From positions 39,126 to 103,125 of the forward strand of contig JBFWWU010000015.1 in assembly GCA_050246015.1 (NCBI GenBank): DNA of 64,000 nucleotides, read 5' to 3'. Numbering within the stretch: position 1 is the first letter of the stretch; every line of letters begins with the position of its first letter. The notes under the pieces are model-generated. The model saw only the letters and a program-made list of their open reading frames with translations. It was not told the origin of the DNA and ran no database searches. This document shows positions 50,679-58,903 of the stretch, in pieces. Origin of the DNA: JTS-AC122 sp050246015. Lineage in GTDB: Bacteria > Planctomycetota > Phycisphaerae > Phycisphaerales > UBA1924. The position numbers were made by a program, and so were the translations under genes.

Positions 50679-51527
50679 TCAGCAGCCGGTGAAGAACCCG
50701 GTGATGAAATCGAAGAAATCCTGTGAGTCGGTCGCCCCCGAGCCGTTGTAGTCGGCGCTGCCTGAAAAAAAGTCCGTGATGAAGTCGAAGAAGTCCTGCG
50801 AGTCGAGTGTCCCCGAGTTGTTCCAGTCAGCGGGGCAGTCCGGCGGCGGAGGGGTGAAATCGATCGTCAGCGTCGGCCGCAGCGCCGGATCGAACTCATA
50901 CTCGCGGGATGCAAACTGCCGCGCCGTGTCATTGACGGCCTCGTTGCCGTGCAGGAGCAGACCGAAGTTCGACCCCGGAGAATCCAACCAGGCTTGAACC
51001 ACCGCCGTCAGCCCGGGCGTGGGTCCCCACGTCACCGGACCAAATGCGGCCGGCGTCAGCACCGACGCGACCGCGCCGGGTTCATAGTCCCCGCCGGGCG
51101 CGGACCAGAACTCATCCGGGAAGAAGGTGTGTTCCCATGTTGCGTCTCCGGCGGCGGGCTCCGCGCCGCTTCCGCCGAACCCCACCGAGGCGCCTTCGCC
51201 CCACGCTGCCGTGACGCGGTGCAGCGTGCATTCGGCTCCGCCGCCGAATGGAGCCGCCATCAAGATCTGCAACGTCAGCGACGCGCTGTTGATGGTGGAA
51301 CCGGCGGGGATGGAAGACAGATCAAACTGGATCAGGCCGCGGTGCGTGATGTTGGTTCGCGGCGCGGTGCGTCCACAGAAAATGCCCTGCCCGGCTCCGT
51401 TACTGGCCAGCGGCGCCGTCATGAAAATGGTGTTGTCCTTGGACGCAACCAGCGACGCGGTATCGGCAGCCGCGACCACCGGCGCCACGAACAATGCAGC
51501 GGCAGGGAGTGACAGAATCGCACGCAT
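50679..51527 (-). CDS. Secreted DNRLRE-type protein with dockerin-like C-terminus
   Basis: A 282-residue protein with a signal peptide (residues 1-20, ending VAAA-D) and GAGGAG five bases before the ATG. The main part matches the DNRLRE beta-sandwich found in many secreted bacterial proteins: SLVASKDNTIFMTAP, GLIQFDLSSIPAGSTINSASLTLQIL, VTWGPTPGLTAVVQAWL, and SREYEFDPALRPTLTIDF. The C-terminus has two dockerin-like units (TLDSQDFFDFITDFF, ATDSQDFFDFITGFF). It is exported and likely surface-bound. No enzymatic motif is visible. It is divergent from kdsA. Confidence 0.87.
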   Translation of the reverse strand: MRAILSLPAAALFVAPVVAAADTASLVASKDNTIFMTAPLASNGAGQGIFCGRTAPRTNITHRGLIQFDLSSIPAGSTINSASLTLQILMAAPFGGGAECTLHRVTAAWGEGASVGFGGSGAEPAAGDATWEHTFFPDEFWSAPGGDYEPGAVASVLTPAAFGPVTWGPTPGLTAVVQAWLDSPGSNFGLLLHGNEAVNDTARQFASREYEFDPALRPTLTIDFTPPPPDCPADWNNSGTLDSQDFFDFITDFFSGSADYNGSGATDSQDFFDFITGFFTGC

Positions 51528-51781
51528 GGGAACTCCTCGAAAAGCCGACCAATCGACGCAAGCGCTGACGCATTCCGAACGCGCGCACCCGCAGCCGGGA
51601 TATGTGTGTCGATGAGTGGATGTTGCGCGGAATCCAATCCCTTGCAACAGAAATCAACAGTCTTTCGTTTTTTTCGCATGGTCGGGGCTCCTGTTATGGA
51701 CCTCGGAAGGCGGGGTGGGGGGCCGATGCCGGGAGACGCAGGTGGCGATGCGACTTCGATCAAGCGGGGATACGCTGGCAC

Positions 51782-52645
51782 ATGAACAGAATCTGCCGCG
51801 CGGGCGATGTGGAGATCGGGGCCGGGCGACCCTTGGCGATCATCGCCGGGCCGTGCGTGCTGGAATCGCTCGGGCTTGGACTGGAAGTGGGGCGAGTGGC
51901 GCGAGACGCGTGCCGGGCGCTGGGGCTTTCGTACATCTTCAAGGCGTCGTTCGACAAGGCCAACCGCACGAGCGTGGATTCGCCGCGGGGGCCGGGAATC
52001 GACAAGGGGCTTGACTGGCTCGCGCAGATCGGCGAGCAGCTCGGCGTGCCCGTGACCTCCGACGTGCACGATCCCGCCCAGTGCCTCGCCGTTGCCGAGC
52101 GCGTAGACCTCCTCCAGATCCCGGCGTTCCTCTGCCGGCAGACGGACCTGCTCTTCGCCGCCGGAGACGCCGCCGCCCGGCACCAGCGAGGCGTCAATGT
52201 CAAGAAGGGTCAGTTCCTGTCGCCGGATGAGATGCGCGGGCCCATCGACAAACTCGCGAGCGTCGGCTGCGACAACGTCATGCTCACCGAGCGAGGCACG
52301 TTCTTTGGATACGGACGACTGGTGAATGATTTCATCGGTGTCGCGGAGATGATGGCGCTCGGTATCCGGGGCGGCCCCCCGCCGGTCTGCTTCGACTGCA
52401 CGCACTCAACCCAGCGTCCGGGGCTCGGCGAGGGCGGGAAAGTCACGGGCGGCGCCAGGGGCATGGCCCCCATGCTGGCCCGAGCGGCGACCGCCGCCGG
52501 GGTGCACGCGCTGTTCATGGAGTGCCATCCCGAACCCATGACGGCGCTATCGGACAAGGCGACGATGCTCCGGCTCGATGAGGTGCCGGGGCTGCTGGGG
52601 CAGGTCGCGGCGCTTCGCGGTGTGCTCGGGGCGTCGGGCGCATGA
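51782..52645 (+). CDS. kdsA: 3-deoxy-8-phosphooctulonate synthase (KDO8P synthase)
   Basis: A 287-residue class I aldolase-like enzyme. It condenses PEP with arabinose-5-phosphate to start KDO for lipopolysaccharide. Family blocks are AIIAGPCVLES, FKASFDKANRTSVDSPRGPG, VTSDVHDPAQC, LQIPAFLCRQTDLL, VNVKKGQFLSP, NVMLTERGTFFGYG, and FDCTHSTQRPG. The presence of kdsA supports a Gram-negative envelope with KDO. No strong ribosome site precedes the ATG at 51782. Other kds genes are not in the window. The gene is followed by the tandem repeat array. Confidence 0.94.
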   Translation: MNRICRAGDVEIGAGRPLAIIAGPCVLESLGLGLEVGRVARDACRALGLSYIFKASFDKANRTSVDSPRGPGIDKGLDWLAQIGEQLGVPVTSDVHDPAQCLAVAERVDLLQIPAFLCRQTDLLFAAGDAAARHQRGVNVKKGQFLSPDEMRGPIDKLASVGCDNVMLTERGTFFGYGRLVNDFIGVAEMMALGIRGGPPPVCFDCTHSTQRPGLGEGGKVTGGARGMAPMLARAATAAGVHALFMECHPEPMTALSDKATMLRLDEVPGLLGQVAALRGVLGASGA

Positions 52646-52680
52646 GAAAGCCCGTACAAGAGCGGGCGGCCGGTATGGCG

Positions 52681-53099
52681 TCGAGTTGTGCCACGGCTTG
52701 CCGTCCGCGGCAAGCCGGGTCGTGGAGGGGAAGGGCGACAAGCCCAAGACACGGCGTGGCTCAAAGGCAACCAAGCCGTGGCACGTCGAGTTGTGCCACG
52801 GCTTGCCGTCCTCGGCAAGCCGTGTAGTAGAGGAGGAAGGGCGACAAGCCCAAGACACGGCGTGGCTCAAAAGCAACCAAGCCGTGGCACGCCGAGTTGT
52901 GCCACGGCTTGCCGTCCGCGGCAAGCCGTGTAGTAGAGGAGGAAGGGCGACACGCCCAAGACACGGCTTGGTTCAAAGGCAACCAAGCCGTGGCACGTCG
53001 AGTTGTGCCACGGCTTGCCGTCCTCGGCAAGCCGTGTCGTGGAGGCAGAAGGGCGACAAGCCCAAGACACGGCTTGGTTCAAAGGCAACCACGCCGTGG
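52681..53099. repeat. Four tandem copies of a ~106-bp unit made of nested hairpins
   Basis: Copies start at 52681, 52786, 52892 and 52998 (periods 105, 106, 106). Each holds a hairpin with arms CACGGCTTGCCG and CGGCAAGCCGTG around a four-base loop (copy 2: 52797-52824). A second hairpin spans the joint between copies; between copies 3 and 4 it is perfect, CACGGCTTGGTT (52962-52973) with AACCAAGCCGTG (52981-52992). Unit identity is high, with scattered single-base changes. The array fills the gap between kdsA and the convergent HEAT-repeat gene. Open frames run through it on both strands but look like by-products of the 106-base period. Confidence 0.92.
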
Positions 53100-53130
53100 A
53101 TCGTCAGTGGTGCTGCGGCGAAGAGGAGCA

Positions 53131-54264
53131 TTACGGCACGGCCGTGACGCGGAGAATGGCGGCGGCGGCGGCGATGCGCACGAGTCCCTGGTCGTCGTTG
53201 AGGAGCACGTCGAGGTCCGAGAGATTCTCTGGCTGGGCGGTCTTGCCGAAGACGTAGGCAGCCTGGGCGCGCAGTGCGGGGGTGGAACTGGCGGCGTATT
53301 CGCGGGCGATGAACGCGCCCTTGGGGAGTCCCAGCGACGCGAGTGAGCCGGCGGCGGCGAGTCGGATCTCGGGGGGCATCATGTTGCCGCCGCCGTCGCG
53401 GAGGGCGGTCAGGTTGATGAGTTGATTGGTGGAGGCGTGGTCCTTGATCTCGCCGGCGATCTGGGCGGCGATGGCGGTGGCTTCCAGGTCTTCATTGCGA
53501 GCGGGGAAGAGGGCGGCGCGGCACTCGTCGATGGCGGACTCGTCGCCCAGTTTGACTCGGGCCTCGGCGAACTGGATCTGCATGACGCGGACCTCGGCGG
53601 CGGCGGCGCGGGGCATGGGGTCGGCCGCGGCCTCGCGCAGCATGCCCAGCGCGCTCGAGTCGCCGAGCTCGCCCAGGAGGTAGGCGGCGTGAGCGCGGAC
53701 CTTTGGAGACGGATCCTCCAGGAACGCTGCAAAGGGGGTGATGTCGATATCCTGGCCGCAGCGGCGCAGAGCGAAGAGCGCCGAGGCGCGGACGAAGACG
53801 ACCGGGTCATTGACCAGCGGAACAACGAACGACGCCGAACTGGCGAGTTGGCGTTGGCCCACGAGGGTGGCGGCGACGGCGCGGACGGCGGGAGATTCGT
53901 CCGCGAGCGCGGCGCGGAGGGCCGGTTCCAGGCGAGTCGGCACCAGCGCGAGCCCCTCCAGGGCGTTGGCGCGCTGCTCGGGGGACGACTCAGTGGCGGC
54001 CGTGGCGAGGACGTTGATCGCCTTTTCGCGCACCTGCGTGCGGGCGACGGCGCTGGACCAGTCGGTGCCCGCGCCGTTGCCGGACGCCGGGGCGTTGCGC
54101 GGGGGCTTGGAAGCAGCGGCCGGGCGCGGTGTGGCGTCGCGGGCCATGGGGCGGGCGTAGTTCTTCGGCTTGGCCGCGCAGGAGAGCGAGATCAGGGGGA
54201 GTGCTCCGACGATCAGAGCGAGTGTTGAGCAGACGAGGGCGCGATAGGCCGAGCGGGTGGTCAT
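53131..54264 (-). CDS. HEAT-repeat lipoprotein
   Basis: A 377-residue protein. A hydrophobic leader ends in a probable lipobox (LSC, Cys29), so it is lipid-anchored. After a Pro/Ala-rich linker, residues 85-375 form paired helices of HEAT/PBS-lyase type (EPALRAALADESPAVRAVAATLVG, DPSPKVRAHAAYLLGELGDSSALGMLREAA, PALRAQAAYVFGKTAQPENLSDLDVLL). Such repeats make a curved protein-binding surface; no partner can be named. The ATG at 54264 gives the leader directly. The gene is convergent with kdsA across the repeat array and divergent from nuoD. Confidence 0.87.
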   Translation of the reverse strand: MTTRSAYRALVCSTLALIVGALPLISLSCAAKPKNYARPMARDATPRPAAASKPPRNAPASGNGAGTDWSSAVARTQVREKAINVLATAATESSPEQRANALEGLALVPTRLEPALRAALADESPAVRAVAATLVGQRQLASSASFVVPLVNDPVVFVRASALFALRRCGQDIDITPFAAFLEDPSPKVRAHAAYLLGELGDSSALGMLREAAADPMPRAAAAEVRVMQIQFAEARVKLGDESAIDECRAALFPARNEDLEATAIAAQIAGEIKDHASTNQLINLTALRDGGGNMMPPEIRLAAAGSLASLGLPKGAFIAREYAASSTPALRAQAAYVFGKTAQPENLSDLDVLLNDDQGLVRIAAAAAILRVTAVP

Positions 54265-54460
54265 TGGGATCTCCGATGAGCGAATGCGTGGCCTTCAGGG
54301 TATCGGCGCGGGAGGGGGCTGGCGGGTGAGAAGTTGGTCTGGAATCGGGTCGTTGTTACGGGGGTGCTTCTCAGGAGTCCGGGGCCCAGTTTGGTGAATC
54401 AGGCACTTGGCGTTAGGCGTTAGGCACTCGCGAAGAGTTCGAGGAGCGCGCGGGCATACG

Positions 54461-55780
54461 ATGGGCCCTATGCCTTTTACTCTAAAGCCGCATGATGGGC
54501 TTGATGTCGATATCGATACCACGAAGTACCTCGCGGGGCACGTGGATACGGGTGAGCGATGGGTGCTCAACTTCGGGCCGCAGCATCCGGCGACGCACAC
54601 GACGTTGCGCCTTGTGCTGGAACTGGACGGCGAGCGGATCGCCCGCTGCACGCCGCACATCGGGTACCTGCACTCGGGGTTCGAGAAACTCGGCGAGCAC
54701 CTGGATTACAACCAGTACGTGACGATCGTGTCGCGCATGGACTACCTCTCCCCGATCCACAACGACATCACGTGGCACGGCGCGGTCGAGCGGCTCTTCG
54801 GCATCGACATCACGCCGCGGTGCAAGGTGCTGCGCACGATCATGAACGAGATCGCGCGGATCCAGAACCACCTGCTGTGCGTCGGCGCGGCGGGACTGGA
54901 CCTCGGGGCGTTCACGGCGTTCCTGTACTGCTTCAACCCGCGTGAGACCATCTATGACATCATGGATTTCATTTCGGGCCAGCGCTTCCACCCGGACTGG
55001 TCGCGCGTCGGCGGGCTGATGCAGGACCTGCCGGACGAAGAGGTGTTCAAGAAGATGGTCAAGAAGTTCGTGTACGACGAACTCCCCAGGGCGCTCGAGG
55101 ACACCGAGAAACTGCTGATGAAGAACCGGATCTTCCTTGATCGAGCCGTCGGCATCGGCGTGCTGACGAAGGAAGACGCGATCGCGTGGAGCATGAGCGG
55201 GCCGATGGCGCGGGCGAGCGGCGTGGCGCGCGACCTGCGCAAGGACATGCCGTACTTGTGCTACGCGGACAACTGGGACGGACAAGGCGCGCCGGCGGTA
55301 AAGTTCAAGGTGATCGTCGCGAACGATCCGGCCAGCGGCAACGGCGGCGGCGATGTCTTCGCCCGCTTCCATGTGCGTGTCGAAGAGATCAAGCAGTCGA
55401 TCGAGATCATCAAGCAACTCATCGACACCATCCCGCCGGGGCCGGTGGACACGTTCGCCGACGGCAAGATCACCAAGCCCAGCAAGAAGGACGTGTACGG
55501 CTCGATCGAAGGGCTGATCCAGCACTTCGAACTGATCATGACCAATCGCGGATGGAAGCCGCCGGTCGCGGAGACGTACGGCTGGAACGAAGGCCCCAAC
55601 GGCGAGCAGGGGTTCTACATCGTGAGCGACGGCACGGCCCGGCCGTGGCGCGTCAAGACCCGGCCCGCGTGCTTCATCAACTACTCGATCATGCAGAAAC
55701 TGACCGAGGGGTACATGCTCAGCGACGTCGTGGCGATCCTGGGGTCGATCAACGTGGTGGCGGCGGAACTGGACCGGTGA
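54461..55780 (+). CDS. nuoD: NADH-quinone oxidoreductase subunit D
   Basis: About 440 residues of the 49-kDa subunit of complex I, which forms the quinone pocket at the membrane edge. Family blocks are NFGPQHPATHTTLRLVLELDGE, PHIGYLHSGFEKL, YVTIVSRMDYLSPIHND, EIARIQNHLLCVG, and AETYGWNEGPNGEQGFYIVSDG, ending in GSINVVAAELDR as expected. The start may be the ATG at 54461 or at 54470; neither has a well-spaced ribosome site. The gene is alone: no other nuo gene lies within 9 kb downstream or anywhere else in the window, which is unusual. Confidence 0.93.
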   Translation: MGPMPFTLKPHDGLDVDIDTTKYLAGHVDTGERWVLNFGPQHPATHTTLRLVLELDGERIARCTPHIGYLHSGFEKLGEHLDYNQYVTIVSRMDYLSPIHNDITWHGAVERLFGIDITPRCKVLRTIMNEIARIQNHLLCVGAAGLDLGAFTAFLYCFNPRETIYDIMDFISGQRFHPDWSRVGGLMQDLPDEEVFKKMVKKFVYDELPRALEDTEKLLMKNRIFLDRAVGIGVLTKEDAIAWSMSGPMARASGVARDLRKDMPYLCYADNWDGQGAPAVKFKVIVANDPASGNGGGDVFARFHVRVEEIKQSIEIIKQLIDTIPPGPVDTFADGKITKPSKKDVYGSIEGLIQHFELIMTNRGWKPPVAETYGWNEGPNGEQGFYIVSDGTARPWRVKTRPACFINYSIMQKLTEGYMLSDVVAILGSINVVAAELDR

Positions 55781-55828
55781 ACCGTGATTCGGTCGGAAGG
55801 GATGAAACGTCTCGAGTGGGAGTGAGCG

Positions 55829-56089
55829 ATGAAGAGAGCACTTCGTGTGGTGTGCGTGTGCGGCGTGTGCGCAACGATGATCGGTTGCACGACGTATTAC
55901 AAAGTCACGGACGTCGGCAGTGGAAAGTCGTACTACACGACGAACTGGAACGCGGGGCGATACGGGTACGGGGGAGCGGCACGGTTCAGGGACGCCGCGA
56001 CGGGCGCTGATGTGACGCTGCAATCCAGCGAGGTTCGCACGGTTTCAAAGGATGAGTTTCTGCGGGCCGTGCCGAACCCGGCGAGGTGA
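55829..56089 (+). CDS. Small lipoprotein
   Basis: An 86-residue protein with a lipoprotein signal peptide (MKRALRVV start, lipobox MIGC with Cys20). The mature part is Tyr/Gly-rich (YYKVTDVGSGKSYYTTNWN, GRYGYGGAARFRDAATGADVTLQSSEV), suggesting a small beta-sheet domain like SH3-type periplasmic modules. GGGAG lies upstream of the ATG. The stop overlaps the possible GTG start of the following glycosyltransferase gene. No known family was assigned. Confidence 0.75.
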   Translation: MKRALRVVCVCGVCATMIGCTTYYKVTDVGSGKSYYTTNWNAGRYGYGGAARFRDAATGADVTLQSSEVRTVSKDEFLRAVPNPAR

Positions 56090-56106
56090 CTCGCACGAGA
56101 CCCCAG

Positions 56107-57981
56107 ATGAACATACCGCGGTCGTCCGGGAACCAGTGGAGAGGGATGTCAGGGGCCGCGGTGTTCACCTGCGCCGTGCTGGTGGCGCGGCTTGTTTACA
56201 TCGCGCTCTTCTGCCCGTACCGGCTGGCGGAGGACGAAGCCAACTACTGGGTATGGTCCACGCACCTGGACTGGTCGTACTACACCAAGGGCCCCGGCAT
56301 CGCGTGGGCTATTCGCGCGGCGACTGAACTGCTCGGGACGAGCGAGGCGTCGATTCGCGTGGTCGCCGTGCTCGCGAACGTGGTGACGACGATGTGCGTC
56401 GCGGTGATGGCGGGGTTGGTCGGCGCGGAGTTCTCCCGACGACGAGGACAGATCAGTTCGGTCACGACGAGCGAGGAACCAGGTTTCACGTGTGACGGCC
56501 GAGCGGCGCTGTTCGGCGCCGCCGCCGTGCAGTTGTCGCCGATCTTTCAGGGCACCGCGGTCTTCTCGACGATCGATGGCCCGTACTGCGCGTGCTGGGC
56601 AGTCGCGTGCCTGAACGCGATGCTGGCGCTCATGCGCGGGCGGCGGTGGGGGTGGGCGGCGTGCGGAGCGGCGATCGGGCTCGGGTTTCTGTTCAAGTAC
56701 ACGATTCTGCTGCTGGTGCCGGGGCTCGTGGTGTTCGCGTGGCGCGCGCGGCGGCGGGCGGCCGCGCGACACATCCCGCAGCGTGCGGCGATCCCGCTCG
56801 CGTTCGGCGCGGTGCTGATGCTCGCGGGCTTCGCCCCGGTAGTCATCTGGAACTCGAATAATGATTGGGCGACTATCGCGCATCTGCTCGGTCATCTGGG
56901 TGTGCAGGGCGGTGACATGCCCGGCGCGCCGGGGGGAAGCGGCGAGCGATGGCGGCCGATCAAATGGACTTCCGAGTTCATCGTCAGCCAGTTCGGGATG
57001 GTGGGCCCGTTGCTCGTGCTGGGCGTCGCGGCGGCGGTCGCGAGACTCAAACGATCTGAGCCGAGGGGCGCCAGCACCCGGTCTTGGGAGTCACACGATC
57101 CTGAACGCGTGCAAGACCCATCGCTGGCGCGATTGGGCTCAGATAGACCCTTGCGAGCACTTGTTTGCGATGCGCCATTCGGCACGCTCTTCCTGGTGTG
57201 CTGCGCGGCGCCGATCCTGCTGTTCTATCTCGTCGTGTCGCTCATCGCCGAGCCTGAGGGGAACTGGGCGATGGGCGGATATGTGACGCTGCTGGCGCTC
57301 GCGGGATGCGGCGCGTCGGTGGGGATGCGGGCGTTCGGGGAACAGGTGCGAGCATGGCGGGCGATGGCGGCGCCGAGGCCGAAACTGGGCGTGACGCGGC
57401 GGAAGCCGGAGACGTTCGTACAGGTGGTGTGGCACACGAGCGTGATATACGGCGTCATCGCGGGCGCCGTGATGCTGCGCCTGGATTGGATGATGGCTGC
57501 GACCAAGCCGATCGTTGAAGCGGTGGGGCCGGCGCTTGGGGTGAAGCCGGAGAAGTTGTTCTCCGGACGCGCTAGGAATCTGCTGGAAGCGGACCGGATG
57601 GGGTTGAACGCGTACGGCTTTGCATACGTGCGATTGAAGCAGCCGACCGGGCTTGAGCCGTTTTATGTGGCGCAGCACTACGGGACGGCGGCGGTGCTGA
57701 CGTACTACCTGCCGCAGCAGCCGCTGGTGTTGTGCTCGTCGAGCCGGATGGGGGGGCGGCCGACGCCCTGGGATTTCTGGGATGAAGCGAGTCTGGATCG
57801 ACCGGAACTTGTGGGGAGGCCGGCGCTGCTGCTGGGTGCTCGGAAGGAGCAATGGGAGCCGATGTTTGAGCGAGTGGAAGCGGTGGACACGCCGAACGGG
57901 CGGCTTGAAGGGGAGAACAAGCAAGGGCGGAACGCCTATCTTGGCTTCGGATACCGGGGTTGGGTCGGTCGCACGCCATGA
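56107..57981 (+). CDS. GT39-type membrane glycosyltransferase (ArnT/PMT superfamily)
   Basis: A 624-residue polytopic membrane protein of the GT-C fold. The catalytic Asp lies in the first periplasmic loop: LAEDEANYWVWSTHLDWSYYTKGPGIAW, the typical DE(A)xYW pattern of ArnT-like enzymes that use polyprenyl-linked sugars. About ten hydrophobic helices follow, then a C-terminal periplasmic domain. It would move a sugar onto a lipid or protein outside the inner membrane; substrate unknown. Starts at GTG 56086 or ATG 56107 are possible; I use the ATG. A PAP2 phosphatase gene follows 35 bases later, fitting recycling of the lipid carrier phosphate. Confidence 0.85.
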   Translation: MNIPRSSGNQWRGMSGAAVFTCAVLVARLVYIALFCPYRLAEDEANYWVWSTHLDWSYYTKGPGIAWAIRAATELLGTSEASIRVVAVLANVVTTMCVAVMAGLVGAEFSRRRGQISSVTTSEEPGFTCDGRAALFGAAAVQLSPIFQGTAVFSTIDGPYCACWAVACLNAMLALMRGRRWGWAACGAAIGLGFLFKYTILLLVPGLVVFAWRARRRAAARHIPQRAAIPLAFGAVLMLAGFAPVVIWNSNNDWATIAHLLGHLGVQGGDMPGAPGGSGERWRPIKWTSEFIVSQFGMVGPLLVLGVAAAVARLKRSEPRGASTRSWESHDPERVQDPSLARLGSDRPLRALVCDAPFGTLFLVCCAAPILLFYLVVSLIAEPEGNWAMGGYVTLLALAGCGASVGMRAFGEQVRAWRAMAAPRPKLGVTRRKPETFVQVVWHTSVIYGVIAGAVMLRLDWMMAATKPIVEAVGPALGVKPEKLFSGRARNLLEADRMGLNAYGFAYVRLKQPTGLEPFYVAQHYGTAAVLTYYLPQQPLVLCSSSRMGGRPTPWDFWDEASLDRPELVGRPALLLGARKEQWEPMFERVEAVDTPNGRLEGENKQGRNAYLGFGYRGWVGRTP

Positions 57982-58016
57982 TCAAGCACTGTGCACAACT
58001 CACGTGATCGGCACGC

Positions 58017-58868
58017 ATGTCTACTGACGGGCCCAGTTCGGCGAAGGCACCGGGTGGCACCAGACCCCGGCGTCACGGCGCGACGATCGTCAGCGATCGG
58101 GGTTCCGCGACGGTCGAGCCCGGAGCGCGAGCGGCGGACGTATCTCGTGGCGTTCGTGGCGCATCGTCGGCATCCCGGCGTGTGTGGCCCTGGGTCGTCG
58201 GAATGGCGATCGCGCTCTCATGGGACCGGGCGGCCTATCTGCACGTGGCCGTGCACGACGCCGCCGCCCTCGCGAAACTCGAATCTTCCGACTGGTACCG
58301 GACGCTGCGCATCATCGGCGCGCCGTACATCTGGGTGTTCGCGGCGGTGGTGTTCATCCTGGTCGATGCACCCCGATCCAGGCGGACGAGTATCGGCGTG
58401 GCGGAAGCCGCGGCCGGCTCGTCCGCGCCCGAAGGCGGATACTTCACCGGCCCGCATCCGGCGCTGCGCCGCGCCACATTCCTGCTGCTGAGTTCGCTCG
58501 TTTCAGGCGGCCTCGCCGAGGTGCTCAAGGCGTGTGTCGGGCGACTCAAGCCCGACGTGTCCGATGGCTGGTACCGATTTGCGTCATTGCGGGAGCGATT
58601 CGTCGGGTTTCACTGGAATGATCTGGGCTTTGTCTCGAGCCACGCGGCGACCGCGTTCGGCGCGTGCTTCGCGCTCTGCATCATGCTGCCACGCGGCACG
58701 GCGGTGTTCATGCTGATGGCGACCGGGTGCGCAGCGACGCGACTGCTGGCCGGGGCGCACTACCTCTCGGACACCTTCGGTGCGGTGCTGCTCGCGTATG
58801 TGGTGGTGCGGGTGATGTACGTGATCGACCGACGAAACAACGCCGGGGTTGCGATCGATCGACGGTGA
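58017..58868 (+). CDS. PAP2 family membrane phosphatase
   Basis: A 283-residue membrane protein. The three PAP2 motifs are visible in order: KACVGRLKP (KxxxxxxRP type, with Lys for the last Arg), FVSSHAATAFG (in place of PSGH, His kept) and RLLAGAHYLSDTFGA (RxxxxxHxxSD type). It removes phosphate from a lipid or isoprenoid pyrophosphate at the outer face of the membrane. The first 55 residues are a charged, disordered extension. The gene follows the GT39-type gene by 35 bases, so the two may act on one lipid-linked sugar cycle (inference). Confidence 0.87.
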   Translation: MSTDGPSSAKAPGGTRPRRHGATIVSDRGSATVEPGARAADVSRGVRGASSASRRVWPWVVGMAIALSWDRAAYLHVAVHDAAALAKLESSDWYRTLRIIGAPYIWVFAAVVFILVDAPRSRRTSIGVAEAAAGSSAPEGGYFTGPHPALRRATFLLLSSLVSGGLAEVLKACVGRLKPDVSDGWYRFASLRERFVGFHWNDLGFVSSHAATAFGACFALCIMLPRGTAVFMLMATGCAATRLLAGAHYLSDTFGAVLLAYVVVRVMYVIDRRNNAGVAIDRR

Positions 58869-58903
58869 CCGGCGCTCGCTTGCCACCGGCGTTTCGGAGA
58901 GAA

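Noticed and set aside
52547..53088. Short repeated open frames encoding GKPWHNS-type peptides in the repeat array
   Set aside because: They run on both strands with the same 106-base period and reflect the DNA repeat rather than selected protein.
52681..53099. CRISPR array
   Set aside because: The units are 106 bases long and repeated throughout, with no unique spacers and no cas gene nearby.
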